The notes beneath the pieces are model-generated. The model did no database searches. It was not told the origin of the DNA and worked only from the letters and a program-made list of their open reading frames with translations. 20,829 bases of DNA, from the NCBI RefSeq assembly GCF_937875265.1, contig NZ_CALLXM010000206.1, forward strand, positions 1 through 20,829, in the 5' to 3' direction. This stretch comes from an uncultured Acetobacter sp. GTDB taxonomy: Bacteria; Pseudomonadota; Alphaproteobacteria; Acetobacterales; Acetobacteraceae. The position numbers and the translations under genes were made by a program. Positions within the stretch are counted from its first letter, which is position 1. Every line of letters starts with the position of its first letter. Shown here one piece after another: positions 1 through 8,377 of the stretch.

Positions 1-368
1 AGCCGGAGCATGTCCTTGGTGGTCGTTTTGCCAACGCTGCCGGTAACAGCCACCATTTTTCCGGTAAACCGCATCCGTGCCGCATGAGCGAGGGCCTGAA
101 GGCCCTTCAGGGTATCGGCCACCACCAGCAGGCGCGGGTCTGTGCATCCGGTTGTGTCATGCACCAGGACTGCTGCGGCCCCTTTTTCCAGAGCTATGGC
201 GATATGCGCATGCCCGTCACTGTTGTCGCCTTTCAGAGCAACAAACAGGTCACCGGCGGCCAGTGTGCGGGTGTCAATGGAAATACCGGTTACAACCGGG
301 GTGCAGGGGCCTGCAAATTTCCCACCTGTGGCGGCTTCCAGTTCGTCGCGTGTCCAGAGTGCCGTCAT
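1..368 (-). CDS. murF: MurF, UDP-MurNAc-tripeptide:D-Ala-D-Ala ligase (N-terminal part, runs off the left edge)
   Basis: MurF is the ATP-dependent cytoplasmic ligase that adds D-Ala-D-Ala to UDP-MurNAc-tripeptide, completing the pentapeptide precursor. Only the first 122 codons are present. Reading from ATG at 368 gives MTALWTRDELEAATGGKF, then the Mur ligase N-terminal fold (ISIDTRTLAAGDLFVALKG, residues about 29-47), and an ATP-binding P-loop GSVGKTTTKDM at residues 110-120. The start overlaps the murE stop in an ATGA arrangement (365-368), so translation is probably coupled to murE. MurE is excluded because the complete murE is the next gene upstream, and GSVGKTTTK is the usual MurF form of the loop. 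The C-terminal two thirds lie outside the window. Confidence 0.95.
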   Translation of the reverse strand, partial: MTALWTRDELEAATGGKFAGPCTPVVTGISIDTRTLAAGDLFVALKGDNSDGHAHIAIALEKGAAAVLVHDTTGCTDPRLLVVADTLKGLQALAHAARMRFTGKMVAVTGSVGKTTTKDMLR

Positions 369-1873
369 GCTTGGTGTGCCTGTTCTGATGTGTGACTGGT
401 TTGAGCGTCTGCCAGCTCACGCAGAACGGCTGTGTCATCAAACGGATGCACTTCCGTACCAATAATCTGCCCCTGTTCGTGCCCTTTGCCTGCCACAACC
501 AGCACATCATCCGGGCCAAGCATGCTCAGTGCTTCCGCAATAGCCTGTCTGCGTCCGCCAATTTCCAGTGCATCCGGCGCACCTGTACGCACTTCTGCGC
601 GGATGGCTGCGGCGTTTTCTGTCCGGGGGTTGTCATCTGTAATAATGGCAATATCTGCCCCGCGGGCCGCTTCCTGCGCCATGAGCGGGCGCTTGCCCCG
701 GTCACGGTCACCGCCTGCGCCAAAGACCACAACCAGCTTGCCCCGGGCATGCGGGCGCAGAGATGCCAGCAGGCGGGCAAGAGCATCGGGCGTGTGGGCA
801 TAATCCACGTAGGCACTGGCTCCGTTGGGCAGAACGACGGCGCGTTCCATACGGCCCCGCACACCTTGCAGGTGCGGGAGCAGAGCCACTATTGCGGGCA
901 GGGACGCCTCATTCGGCGCAGCAAGTGCCGCGGCCAGAAGTGCGTTATCTGTCTGGAAGCGTCCTGGCAAAGCCAGCGTTACGGTTTGTCGCTGGCCGCA
1001 CACTTCCAGTTCCAGTTCCTGCCCGGCAGGCAGCGGAGTGTGGCGCAGCAGGCGCAGCGTGGTGCCGTTTTCGCCTGTCAGCCGCAGTATCAGCCTGCGT
1101 CGTGCGGCGATGGTGCGTAGCTCTGCCAGCGTCTGAGCATCCATATCCGCATTGGCAACCGCCAAGCCGCCTTCGGGCAGGACAGTTTCAAACAGCTGCA
1201 ATTTTGCTGCGCGATAGGCTTCCACCGTGCCGTGGTAATCCAGATGGTCCCGCGTAAGATTGGTAAATCCGGCTGCGGAAAGATGCAGGCCATCCAGCCG
1301 CCCTTGTTCCAGCCCATGGGAGGAGGCTTCCAGCGCTACATGCTCAACCCCAGCTTGCGCCAGTGCGGCCAGTCCGTTGGCCAGTGCCACCGGGTCCGGC
1401 GTGGTGAGGGAAGGCATGGTAATGCGTGGGTCATTCACGCCCGTCAGGCCGAGCGTGCCCACGCCAGCAGCTTTCAGGCCCTGCAAGGCCCAGAGTTGGC
1501 GGAGAAAATCTGTTGTGCTGGTTTTGCCGTTGGTGCCGGTAATTCCCACCAGGCATTCTGGCTGACGCCCCGCCAGTGCCGTAGCCAGAACAGCCAGAAC
1601 ATGGCGCGGGTTTTGCGCAAGGATAAGCGGGCAGGCCGGAACCTGTGCAGGCCAGATGGTATCGGCGGGGGCCAGCACCGCAGAGGCTCCGTTTTGCACG
1701 GCGGTAGGAATAAAGGTCCGGCCATCCACTTTGGTGCCGGGTAGAGCAACAAACAGCGTACCGGGTTTTACAGCGCGGCTGTCTGGCGTGATGGCGGTGA
1801 TGACGGGATCATCCTGCACCCCGGTTACCGTAAGGCCCGCGGTCTGGAGGAGGGTGGAAAGGCATGTTGTCAT
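365..1873 (-). CDS. murE: MurE, UDP-MurNAc-L-Ala-D-Glu:meso-diaminopimelate ligase
   Basis: This cytoplasmic Mur ligase adds the third residue of the peptidoglycan stem peptide. The 502-residue protein has the N-terminal substrate-binding motif (DSR, 31-33), P-loop TGTNGKTST (112-120), TNLTRDHLDYHG (204-215), a lysine at 224 in YRAAKLQLFE where family members carry a carbamylated Lys, and the C-terminal motif DNPRTE (414-419). DNPR is the known signature for meso-diaminopimelate rather than lysine, so the amino acid added is meso-DAP. The length is normal for the family. The start overlaps the end of ftsI by 4 bp and the stop overlaps murF, placing it inside the minus-strand dcw operon. Nothing unusual was seen. 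Confidence 0.97.
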   Translation of the reverse strand: MTTCLSTLLQTAGLTVTGVQDDPVITAITPDSRAVKPGTLFVALPGTKVDGRTFIPTAVQNGASAVLAPADTIWPAQVPACPLILAQNPRHVLAVLATALAGRQPECLVGITGTNGKTSTTDFLRQLWALQGLKAAGVGTLGLTGVNDPRITMPSLTTPDPVALANGLAALAQAGVEHVALEASSHGLEQGRLDGLHLSAAGFTNLTRDHLDYHGTVEAYRAAKLQLFETVLPEGGLAVANADMDAQTLAELRTIAARRRLILRLTGENGTTLRLLRHTPLPAGQELELEVCGQRQTVTLALPGRFQTDNALLAAALAAPNEASLPAIVALLPHLQGVRGRMERAVVLPNGASAYVDYAHTPDALARLLASLRPHARGKLVVVFGAGGDRDRGKRPLMAQEAARGADIAIITDDNPRTENAAAIRAEVRTGAPDALEIGGRRQAIAEALSMLGPDDVLVVAGKGHEQGQIIGTEVHPFDDTAVLRELADAQTSHTSEQAHQA

Positions 1874-3894
1874 TCGTCCATCACCTCCTGAGCCTGTTTT
1901 TTTAGAGCAGCTTTCTGGGCTGCAATTTCTTTTTGTTCTGCCGCCTTTGCAGCGCGATGTTCGGCTTCTGCCTTGCGCGGGTCTCCCGGGTCATTCCCCG
2001 GGCCAAGCGGGCGTACTCCACGGGGCACTGCCGGGTGCATGGGCAGAGCCATGCTGGCATCAATCTGTTCAGCATGCGCCGTATCCGGGAAGATTTGCAG
2101 CATCGGCCCAATGCGAGAAACCACTTTGGAAACGGTTGGCGCGGCGTTCCAGCCCGCAGTGGTCCAGCCATGTGTCTGCGGTGTGGCTTTAGGGCTGTCC
2201 AGCATGACGTATACGGCGTAGCGCGGTGCATTCATCGGGAAAATACCAGTGAAGGCCGAGATGTTGACGTGTTTCAGGTAGCCTCCGTGCGGGCCAATTT
2301 TTTCTGCGGTGCCAGTTTTCCCGCCCACAAAATAACCCGGTGATTCTGCGGTGCGACCCGTGCCACCGGTTACGTCCAGACGCAGCAGGCGGCGCAGCAG
2401 AGCAGAGTTCTTTTCAGACAGAACACGTGCTCCCTGCGGTGTAGGTAGGCTGTCACCGCTACTGTCTGTATCGGCTTCTGTCTGTTCCAGTGCAGCGTCT
2501 TGCACGCCCTGCGCGAGTGCTGCGTCCTGCGTGGGCGATGCCGCAGCATCCTCTTTTTCCAGCAGAGTGGGGGTTATCAGAATACCGCCGTTTACCGTGG
2601 CAGCCGTGCCGCGGACAATGGCCAGCGGGGGTTCGGCCATACCGTGCCCAAACCCAACTGTCATGGTGGTGGAAATACCCCACTGGTGCGGCACCAGCGG
2701 GCGTGCGGCTTCTGGTAGTTCAATGGGCACGGGAGCAAAAAAGCCCAAATCACGGAACCATTGAGCCTGACGTGTTCCGCCAACATCCAGCGCGATATGG
2801 GCTGCTGCCGGGTTGGAGGAGAAGGCCATTACTTCCGGCAGGCTCATCCACGGTGCAAAGTGGTCGTTCTTCATGTCCGAGATGGTAAAACGACCAATAT
2901 GAATGGGAATGGAAGAAAAACGGTCCCAGATATGAATGGTCCCTGTTTCCAGCCCCATGGCGGCGGTTTGCAGCTTGAAGGTTGAGCCAGGTTCATAAAG
3001 GCCGGTGACTGCCCGGTTGAAGCGGGCATCATTTGTCGCGTGAGAAAACTCGTTCACGTCATAATCAGGCAGGCTGACCATGGCGATGACTTCACCGGTC
3101 CGCACATCCATCACAATGGCGCAGGCCCCGATGGCCTGAAAGGTGTTCATGGCGTTTGCCAGTTCATCCCGCACGACGGACTGAACGCGGACGTCCAGTG
3201 AAAGCCGCAACGCGCGATGATCGCTCATCAGGCGTTTGTCAAAAAACCGCTCAACACCTGCAACACCGTGGTCATCAATATCCACCGTACCCATAATCTG
3301 CGCTGCCATATGGCCCAGTGGATAATGGCGGCGTTCACCCGGTTCAAAATAGATCCCCGGGATGCCCATGCTGTTGATGGCCAGTTCCTGCTGCGGAGAA
3401 ATATTACGGGCGATGTAGACAAACTGTTTGGGCAGGGAGAGTTTACGGGTTGTGTCTTCCTCGTCCAGATCCTTCAGGACGGTTTTCAGTTTTTTGGTGA
3501 CATCCGCCGGGTCAATCAATTCCTGCGGGTTGGCGTAGACCTGTGCCACAGGCAGAGACAGAGCCAGCGTCTGACCATTGCGATCGACAATAGACGCGCG
3601 GTGTACCTGTGGGAGAGAAAAGTCTCCTGCCAGACTGCTCTTGGGGTCAATTTTTGGAATTTCCGGAACCTGCGAGGCAATTTGTCGCTTTTCCGGGGCC
3701 ATGGGGCGGAGAACCGTCGCAATAGACAGCTTGCCGGCAACAACAGCAAAAAGCAGGCAAAACCCACCAGCTACGGCTAGCAGCCTGACATGCATCTGAT
3801 CCCGATGGGCACGCGCACGAAGGTCCTCACCCGTTACGCGTACGTTACGCATAACGGGGGGTGGGGTATCATAATCGTGCGGCGGAACGGCCAT
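1870..3894 (-). CDS. ftsI: FtsI/PBP3-type septal peptidoglycan transpeptidase
   Basis: FtsI is the class B penicillin-binding protein that cross-links septal peptidoglycan in the periplasm. The 674-residue protein has a cytoplasmic N-terminus, one membrane anchor (about 37-56, LLAVAGGFCLLFAVVAG), a PBP dimerisation region (about 95-230), and a transpeptidase domain. The catalytic motifs are all present: STFK (Ser304, Lys307), SSN (359-361) and KTG (526-528). It is longer than E. coli FtsI (588). The extra length includes an acidic Gln/Asp/Ser-rich insert at about 446-487 and a charged Ala/Lys/Glu tail at about 635-674. It lies 33 bp after ftsL and overlaps murE by 4 bp. PBP2 is less likely because of the ftsL-ftsI-murE context. 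Confidence 0.95.
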   Translation of the reverse strand: MAVPPHDYDTPPPVMRNVRVTGEDLRARAHRDQMHVRLLAVAGGFCLLFAVVAGKLSIATVLRPMAPEKRQIASQVPEIPKIDPKSSLAGDFSLPQVHRASIVDRNGQTLALSLPVAQVYANPQELIDPADVTKKLKTVLKDLDEEDTTRKLSLPKQFVYIARNISPQQELAINSMGIPGIYFEPGERRHYPLGHMAAQIMGTVDIDDHGVAGVERFFDKRLMSDHRALRLSLDVRVQSVVRDELANAMNTFQAIGACAIVMDVRTGEVIAMVSLPDYDVNEFSHATNDARFNRAVTGLYEPGSTFKLQTAAMGLETGTIHIWDRFSSIPIHIGRFTISDMKNDHFAPWMSLPEVMAFSSNPAAAHIALDVGGTRQAQWFRDLGFFAPVPIELPEAARPLVPHQWGISTTMTVGFGHGMAEPPLAIVRGTAATVNGGILITPTLLEKEDAAASPTQDAALAQGVQDAALEQTEADTDSSGDSLPTPQGARVLSEKNSALLRRLLRLDVTGGTGRTAESPGYFVGGKTGTAEKIGPHGGYLKHVNISAFTGIFPMNAPRYAVYVMLDSPKATPQTHGWTTAGWNAAPTVSKVVSRIGPMLQIFPDTAHAEQIDASMALPMHPAVPRGVRPLGPGNDPGDPRKAEAEHRAAKAAEQKEIAAQKAALKKQAQEVMDE

Positions 3895-3927
3895 ATCGGG
3901 TTGAAGTCACCTTATCGTCTGGAACAA

Positions 3928-4950
3928 TCAGTTGGTCATCGGCACCGGGGCCGGCAGAGCATCGTCACTGTGGTTTAGCAGAGAGCCACTGCTGTAGGAC
4001 GATGTCGCACGCGCTTCAACATACCCCGTGGACGGCGTAGCAGCCCGATGGGTGCGCGCTGCGTGCCAGCTTGCGACCGTAACAGGCAGCGGATGCCTGA
4101 CCTGCGAGTCAACTTCACTCTCCGTTACGCTGGGTTTAGGCGTAACGGCTGCAACGCGCGTGGTAGACGGAGCGGTGGGTGTATGGCGTATAGCCGGAGC
4201 AGGCTGCGCAGCGGGTGTTACGCTGGCAACCGCAACAGGTGCGCGGGATGCAGGCTGATTGACCCGCGCAACATTATCCGCAAACTGGGTTGCGGGGTGG
4301 CGGGTCGCCACAGCGTGTGCTGCCGGAACCTGGGTATCAAGCTGGGCCGTGCGAACAGTGTTATCGTCTGCATCATCCTGTGCCGGGCGCTGTGCATGAT
4401 GGACTACAGGCCGGATGACAGGAGCCGGGCGAGCCGGAACGTCCTCAGCAACAGTAACGGCTGCTTTGGGGGGGGCAGTTTCATTTTCAGATACGACCCG
4501 GTCCCGGTGAGGTGCTGCTGGTGCTGGGCGTGTAGGTTTGACGTCAGCAACAGCGACAACAGCGGGATGCGCGGCTGCCACAGGCCCTGTCGGCTGAGCA
4601 GAGGCAAGAGTAGCTGCTGTAATGGCCGCGCGCGGGTCTTCCTCAGGTGCCTTGGTGGACGGCGATGGGAGGTGAGCGGACAAATCAGCCATACGGACAA
4701 ACTGCACCGGGTCCATAGTGTGGAGGCCCGTCAGATGCTGCTCCGCCAGACGGCTAAGCCGTTCCGGCTGGTTTTCCAGAGCCCATTCCGTGCGGAGCAT
4801 GGCAGTTTGCGAACGTACCCGCTCCGTATCAGACACGATTTTTGAAATCTGCTGATCCAGCAACGTCGTCTGGTGCTTCTTTGTATAAAGGAAAAATCCC
4901 GAGGCAATCGCCAGAACAGCGCAGCAGCAGGTAAAGGGCCGTGGGATCAT
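3928..4950 (-). CDS. ftsL: FtsL-like division protein with a long Pro/Ala-rich C-terminal extension
   Basis: The position between rsmH and ftsI, plus the layout, indicate FtsL, the bitopic subunit of the FtsQLB complex that activates septal synthesis. I use ATG at 4950, which overlaps the rsmH stop (ATGA); an in-frame start at 5043 would lie deep inside rsmH. The resulting 340-residue protein has a membrane segment at about 5-22 (PFTCCCAVLAIASGFFLY), a short coiled coil at about 25-60, and a LENQPERLSRLAEQHL stretch that resembles the conserved FtsL region. Typical FtsL is 90-120 residues. Here about 240 further residues follow, rich in Ala, Pro, Val, Thr and His and probably disordered in the periplasm. 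The FtsL core call is good; the role of the tail is unknown. Confidence 0.8.
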   Translation of the reverse strand: MIPRPFTCCCAVLAIASGFFLYTKKHQTTLLDQQISKIVSDTERVRSQTAMLRTEWALENQPERLSRLAEQHLTGLHTMDPVQFVRMADLSAHLPSPSTKAPEEDPRAAITAATLASAQPTGPVAAAHPAVVAVADVKPTRPAPAAPHRDRVVSENETAPPKAAVTVAEDVPARPAPVIRPVVHHAQRPAQDDADDNTVRTAQLDTQVPAAHAVATRHPATQFADNVARVNQPASRAPVAVASVTPAAQPAPAIRHTPTAPSTTRVAAVTPKPSVTESEVDSQVRHPLPVTVASWHAARTHRAATPSTGYVEARATSSYSSGSLLNHSDDALPAPVPMTN

Positions 4951-5978
4951 GGGATCAATCCTTTGCCGAAGGAGGATGATTCGGTCGAGCGTTTTTCCAC
5001 AGCACGGAGGCGGGCGCTGCGGGCGCGCGGGTTGGTCGCGCATTCTGCGTCGCCTGGGCGGAGTGGTCTCCCGGTGAGCGCGATAAAGGGGGCTTCATCA
5101 GTCTTCGTCAACGCAGCGCGTGGGTCGTAGCGTGAGAAGCTGGTGGTTTTGCCGGTGGCAGTGCCCATCACCCGTTTGGCGATGCGGTCTTCCAGCGAAT
5201 GAAAAGACACCACAACCAGTCGACCGCCGGGGGCTAGCAAGTCGAGCGCCTGCGTCAGGCCACGCTCAATTTCGCCAAGTTCATCGTTCACCGCAATGCG
5301 CAGCCCCTGAAAGGAGCGGGTTGCGGCATCAATGCCGGAGCGGTCGGAGGGAACAATTCTGCGGATCAGTCCGGCCAGCTGGGCTGTCGTTTCAAACGGA
5401 GTTTCCACGCGGTCCGCCACAATGGCGCGGGCCACGCGGCGGGCATGCCGTTCTTCTCCATAAAAATGGAAAATGTCAGCAAGTTCGCTTTCCGGTGCGT
5501 TATTCACGATATCCGCAGCGGAGGGACCGCTTTTTGCCATGCGCATATCCAGCGGGCCGTCCATACGGAAGGAAAAGCCGCGCTCGGCTTCATCCAGCTG
5601 GAAGGAAGAAACGCCCAGATCCAGCACAATACCATCAAAAGCCGGGGTATGAGCTGCTTCTGTCAGATCTTGCATGCTGCCAAAGCCACCGTGCAGCATG
5701 TGCAGGCGTGGCTCACCTGCCGCATTGGTAAAGGCTGCGGCCATAGCATGTCCGCGTGCAATGGCGTCTGGGTCACGATCAATGCCCCATACGGTGCAGT
5801 CCGCACTTTTCAGAATAGCAGATGTATAGCCGCCGCCACCAAAGGTGCAGTCCAGAATAGCGTGACCATCAGCAGGCTTCAGGCTTTTCAGCACTTCGGC
5901 CATCATGACGGGCACATGGCCCGGTGCTGGGGTGCCGGAGGCCGGGAACAGAGCGGAAGGGGAGGTCAGAGCGTTCAT
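4947..5978 (-). CDS. rsmH: RsmH, 16S rRNA (cytosine-1402-N4)-methyltransferase
   Basis: RsmH (MraW) uses S-adenosylmethionine to methylate N4 of C1402 in the 16S rRNA decoding centre. The 343-residue protein begins HVPVMMAEVL (21-30) and carries the SAM-binding motif DCTFGGGGYT (43-52), WGIDRDPDA (64-72), LDLGVSSFQLD (119-129), GPLDMRM (141-147) and a late VVSFHSLEDRIAKR block. All are hallmarks of the family, and the length is close to the usual 310-350. It overlaps mraZ by 4 bp upstream and ftsL by 4 bp downstream, the conserved second position of the dcw cluster. Confidence 0.97.
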   Translation of the reverse strand: MNALTSPSALFPASGTPAPGHVPVMMAEVLKSLKPADGHAILDCTFGGGGYTSAILKSADCTVWGIDRDPDAIARGHAMAAAFTNAAGEPRLHMLHGGFGSMQDLTEAAHTPAFDGIVLDLGVSSFQLDEAERGFSFRMDGPLDMRMAKSGPSAADIVNNAPESELADIFHFYGEERHARRVARAIVADRVETPFETTAQLAGLIRRIVPSDRSGIDAATRSFQGLRIAVNDELGEIERGLTQALDLLAPGGRLVVVSFHSLEDRIAKRVMGTATGKTTSFSRYDPRAALTKTDEAPFIALTGRPLRPGDAECATNPRARSARLRAVEKRSTESSSFGKGLIP

Positions 5979-6457
5979 GCAGACTCTCCGTCCTGGCCAT
6001 CACGTGCAGCGGGAATGCTGATGCGGCGGGAACGCTGGCGGGCTTCAGCACGGCGCTGGCGCGCGGCGTCCGGTTCCCAGATTTGAAAGGTGCGGCCTAC
6101 GCCCATAAAGGCGACGGTGGTGCTTTCCGTAATGCCAGCATGCTCACGCAGAAAATCGGGAAGAATAATGCGGCCTTCGCGGTCCGGATCAAGCGGGTAG
6201 GCATCGGCATACAGGGCCGCGGCGAGGTCATCATGTTCATCAGAAAACATATCCAGCCGGTCCAGCGGCTGCGTCAGGCGAGAGAAGGCTCCGGCCGGCC
6301 ACGCTTCAATGCAGGGCATTGTATGTGATGGTCGCAGGATCACCAGTGAATCGCCTTCCGTATGCTGTGCCTTCAGAACAGTGCGGAATCCGGCAGGAAT
6401 CGAAACGCGACCTTTCGCGTCGAACCGATTCTCATGCGTGCCGAGAAACACACTCAC
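5975..6457 (-). CDS. mraZ: MraZ, transcriptional regulator of the dcw cluster
   Basis: MraZ is a ring-forming DNA-binding protein that represses its own operon, as shown in enterobacteria. The 160-residue protein contains two SpoVT/AbrB-type swapped-hairpin units: ENRFDAKGRVSIPAGFR (9-25) and LDPDREGRIILPDFLR (89-104), each with the DxxGR motif. The start is a GTG at 6457 (GTG AGT GTG TTT), preceded by AAGGA about 10 nt upstream. The C-terminal 30 residues are Arg/Ala-rich and not part of the core fold. It is the first gene of the minus-strand dcw operon and overlaps rsmH by 4 bp. TGGGA repeats upstream are likely its operator. Confidence 0.95.
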   Translation of the reverse strand: MSVFLGTHENRFDAKGRVSIPAGFRTVLKAQHTEGDSLVILRPSHTMPCIEAWPAGAFSRLTQPLDRLDMFSDEHDDLAAALYADAYPLDPDREGRIILPDFLREHAGITESTTVAFMGVGRTFQIWEPDAARQRRAEARQRSRRISIPAARDGQDGESA

Positions 6458-6533
6458 GTCAGACGATGTCCTTTTGGTTCAGACCTTTCCGTTCGCAGAA
6501 CAGCGGGGAACGGAGCCGCCTCCACCACCTCTA

Positions 6534-6568
6534 TGGTGTAATGTGGGATAGCATGGGATTTTATGGGA
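6534..6568. promoter_or_regulatory. Probable MraZ box: TGGGA direct repeats upstream of mraZ
   Basis: On the plus strand TGGGA occurs at 6544-6548, 6554-6558 and 6564-6568, exactly 10 bp apart, so with 5-nt spacers. A degenerate copy (TGGTG, 6534-6538) continues the same register. Known MraZ operators are short TGGGN-type repeats with 5-nt spacers in front of mraZ, so spacing and position both fit. The array lies about 75-110 bp upstream of the mraZ start. On the coding strand it reads TCCCA with A/T-rich spacers and probably overlaps the operon promoter. Confidence 0.75.
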
Positions 6569-6653
6569 CGCAAATTAAAAAGATAGAAAAAACAGCAGAA
6601 AACCGCCATTTATGAAGTATTTGTTGAGAACTGTTCGGGAGAGTGGAAGCAAC

Positions 6654-6694
6654 AGAACAATAGAGAGGAGCAAAAGTCAGCCACTCTCTGTTCT
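6654..6694. repeat. Imperfect inverted repeat between rnpB and mraZ
   Basis: AGAACA (6654-6659) plus GAGAG (6663-6667) can pair with CTCTC (6684-6688) plus TGTTCT (6689-6694). That makes an 11-bp stem with a 3-nt bulge. A longer-range GAGAGTGG/CCACTCTC pair (6639-6646, 6681-6688) overlaps it. It lies downstream of the rnpB 3' end, so it may help end or process that transcript, but there is no clear T-tract. Apart from the MraZ box, the 6458-6772 interval shows no gene. Confidence 0.3.
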
Positions 6695-6772
6695 TTAAAT
6701 GTTCTTGTTATATCCGCAGATATCGGGAGTGCCGCGTGCGTTGTGTTTGCAAATGAGGCAGAAACAGAAAAT

Positions 6773-7184
<412 letters not shown>

Positions 7185-7190
7185 GGCGCC

Positions 7191-7219
7191 ACCCTGCGTC
7201 GGGTAGCGCGGCAGGTCAA
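7191..7219 (-). promoter_or_regulatory. Candidate rnpB promoter
   Basis: On the minus strand TTGACC (7219-7214) is followed after 17 nt by CAGGGT (7196-7191), which would start transcription almost exactly at the P1 end near 7184. The -35 is good but the -10 is poor. A better-looking TATAAT sits further upstream (7242-7237) and would give a 45-nt leader. The sequence alone does not decide between them. Confidence 0.35.
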
Positions 7220-7258
7220 GGGCCAAGTGTTACAGAATTATAGCGAAATCGGCAGAGA

Positions 7259-8305
7259 ATGCGGTATGTTAACGCCATGAAAGATACCGCAGGGCCTGCG
7301 AGCGCTCAGGCTGTTCCCGTCCGGCCCAATGCTTCCTCCCGCCTTCTGTTATGGTGGATCCGCTGGCAGGCAGCTCATCGTCAGGCAAATCAGTTGCGCA
7401 GTCCTCAGCCTTTGCCGCAAGCATTGCAGGATGAGGCCGCAAAGCAGGCTGAGTTTCTGGCTGTGTTACGGCGTGCGATGGATACGCCTTCCTACCCCAC
7501 GCGTCTTTCCTCCCTTTTCGTTAGAAAAGTGCTCTCCATTACTATTCCCGGCGCGGCAGGTCCCATGCAGGCACGGCTTTATCTGCCTTATGGGCCGGTG
7601 CGGGGGGCATTACTGTATCTGCATGGCGGAGGCTTCGTGCATTGCGGATTGAATTCGCACCATGGCATTTGCTGCCGTCTGGCCCGGGTTTCTGGCGCTG
7701 CGGTGCTATTGCCAGATTATCGTCTGGCACCGGAATACCCTTATCCAGCCGCGGCAGATGACAGTCAGGCGGCGCTCCGCTGGCTTGCGGGTATTTCCGC
7801 CCGATACTGGGGCGGCAAAGTTGCTGTGGCAGGTGATAGTGCAGGGGGCAATCTCGCTGCCGTTCTTGCACAGGATGGTGCGGCGGGAGCAGGGCCGGTT
7901 CCTGCGTTGCAGGTGCTGTATTATCCCTCACTTTATGGCGCGCAGGTTTTTCCATCGCATGAGGTCTATGCGGAAGGATACTTTCTCTCCCGTGCGTCCA
8001 TGAAGTGGTATGGGGACCAGTATATTGTGCGGGAGCAAGACTGGACGGCTCCCCGGTTTGTCCCCGGCCTGAATGCAGCCCTGTCCTGCCTGCCGCCAGC
8101 CGTCATTATTACGGCGGAATGTGACCCTATGCGGGACGAAGGCGAGGCGTATGCCCAGGCCTTACGGCAGGCCGGGGTGCCGGTGCAGTATAAGTGCTAC
8201 CGAGGTGCGCTTCACGGGTTTCTAAATTTTTACGCCATTATGCCTAATGGCAAAGCCGCCCTTCGGCTGGGCGGGCGGGCGTTGCGGAAGGCCTTTGCTG
8301 TTTGA
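7259..8305 (+). CDS. Alpha/beta hydrolase, hormone-sensitive-lipase (family IV) esterase
   Basis: This is a 348-residue alpha/beta-hydrolase of the HSL/GDSAG esterase family, which hydrolyses short-chain carboxylic esters. The oxyanion-hole motif HGGG is at 122-125 (LYLHGGGFVHCG), the nucleophile elbow GDSAG at 192-196 (Ser194), the acid probably Asp289 (ECDPMRDEG) and the base His319 (GALHGFLNFY), so the triad looks complete. There is no signal peptide; the enzyme is probably cytoplasmic. The natural substrate cannot be inferred. ATG at 7277 is a possible alternative start; neither has a strong ribosome binding site. It stands alone, divergent from rnpB and convergent with the small gene at 8378-8833. 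Confidence 0.88.
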   Translation: MRYVNAMKDTAGPASAQAVPVRPNASSRLLLWWIRWQAAHRQANQLRSPQPLPQALQDEAAKQAEFLAVLRRAMDTPSYPTRLSSLFVRKVLSITIPGAAGPMQARLYLPYGPVRGALLYLHGGGFVHCGLNSHHGICCRLARVSGAAVLLPDYRLAPEYPYPAAADDSQAALRWLAGISARYWGGKVAVAGDSAGGNLAAVLAQDGAAGAGPVPALQVLYYPSLYGAQVFPSHEVYAEGYFLSRASMKWYGDQYIVREQDWTAPRFVPGLNAALSCLPPAVIITAECDPMRDEGEAYAQALRQAGVPVQYKCYRGALHGFLNFYAIMPNGKAALRLGGRALRKAFAV

Positions 8306-8322
8306 TGTTCTCAGGTTGCACT

Positions 8323-8354
8323 GAGAAAGCCTGAGATTTGCCTGAGGCTTTCTC
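8323..8354. terminator. Inverted repeat between convergent genes, possible bidirectional terminator
   Basis: GAGAAAGCCT (8323-8332) and AGGCTTTCTC (8345-8354) form a perfect 10-bp stem with a 12-nt loop, placed between the ends of the plus-strand esterase and the minus-strand gene at 8378. No strong T-run follows in either direction, so intrinsic termination is plausible but not certain. Confidence 0.45.
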
Positions 8355-8377
8355 AAAACCAAAAGGTTATCCGGCTT

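Noticed and set aside
392..1120. A 242-codon plus-strand open frame opposite murE
   Set aside because: It lies wholly antisense to a motif-complete murE, has a Cys/His/Gln-rich composition typical of reversed GC-rich coding DNA, and no ribosome binding site.
7237..7242. A perfect TATAAT on the minus strand upstream of rnpB
   Set aside because: No matching -35 lies at 16-18 nt, and it would start transcription about 45 nt before the mature RNA end, so I did not list it as the promoter.
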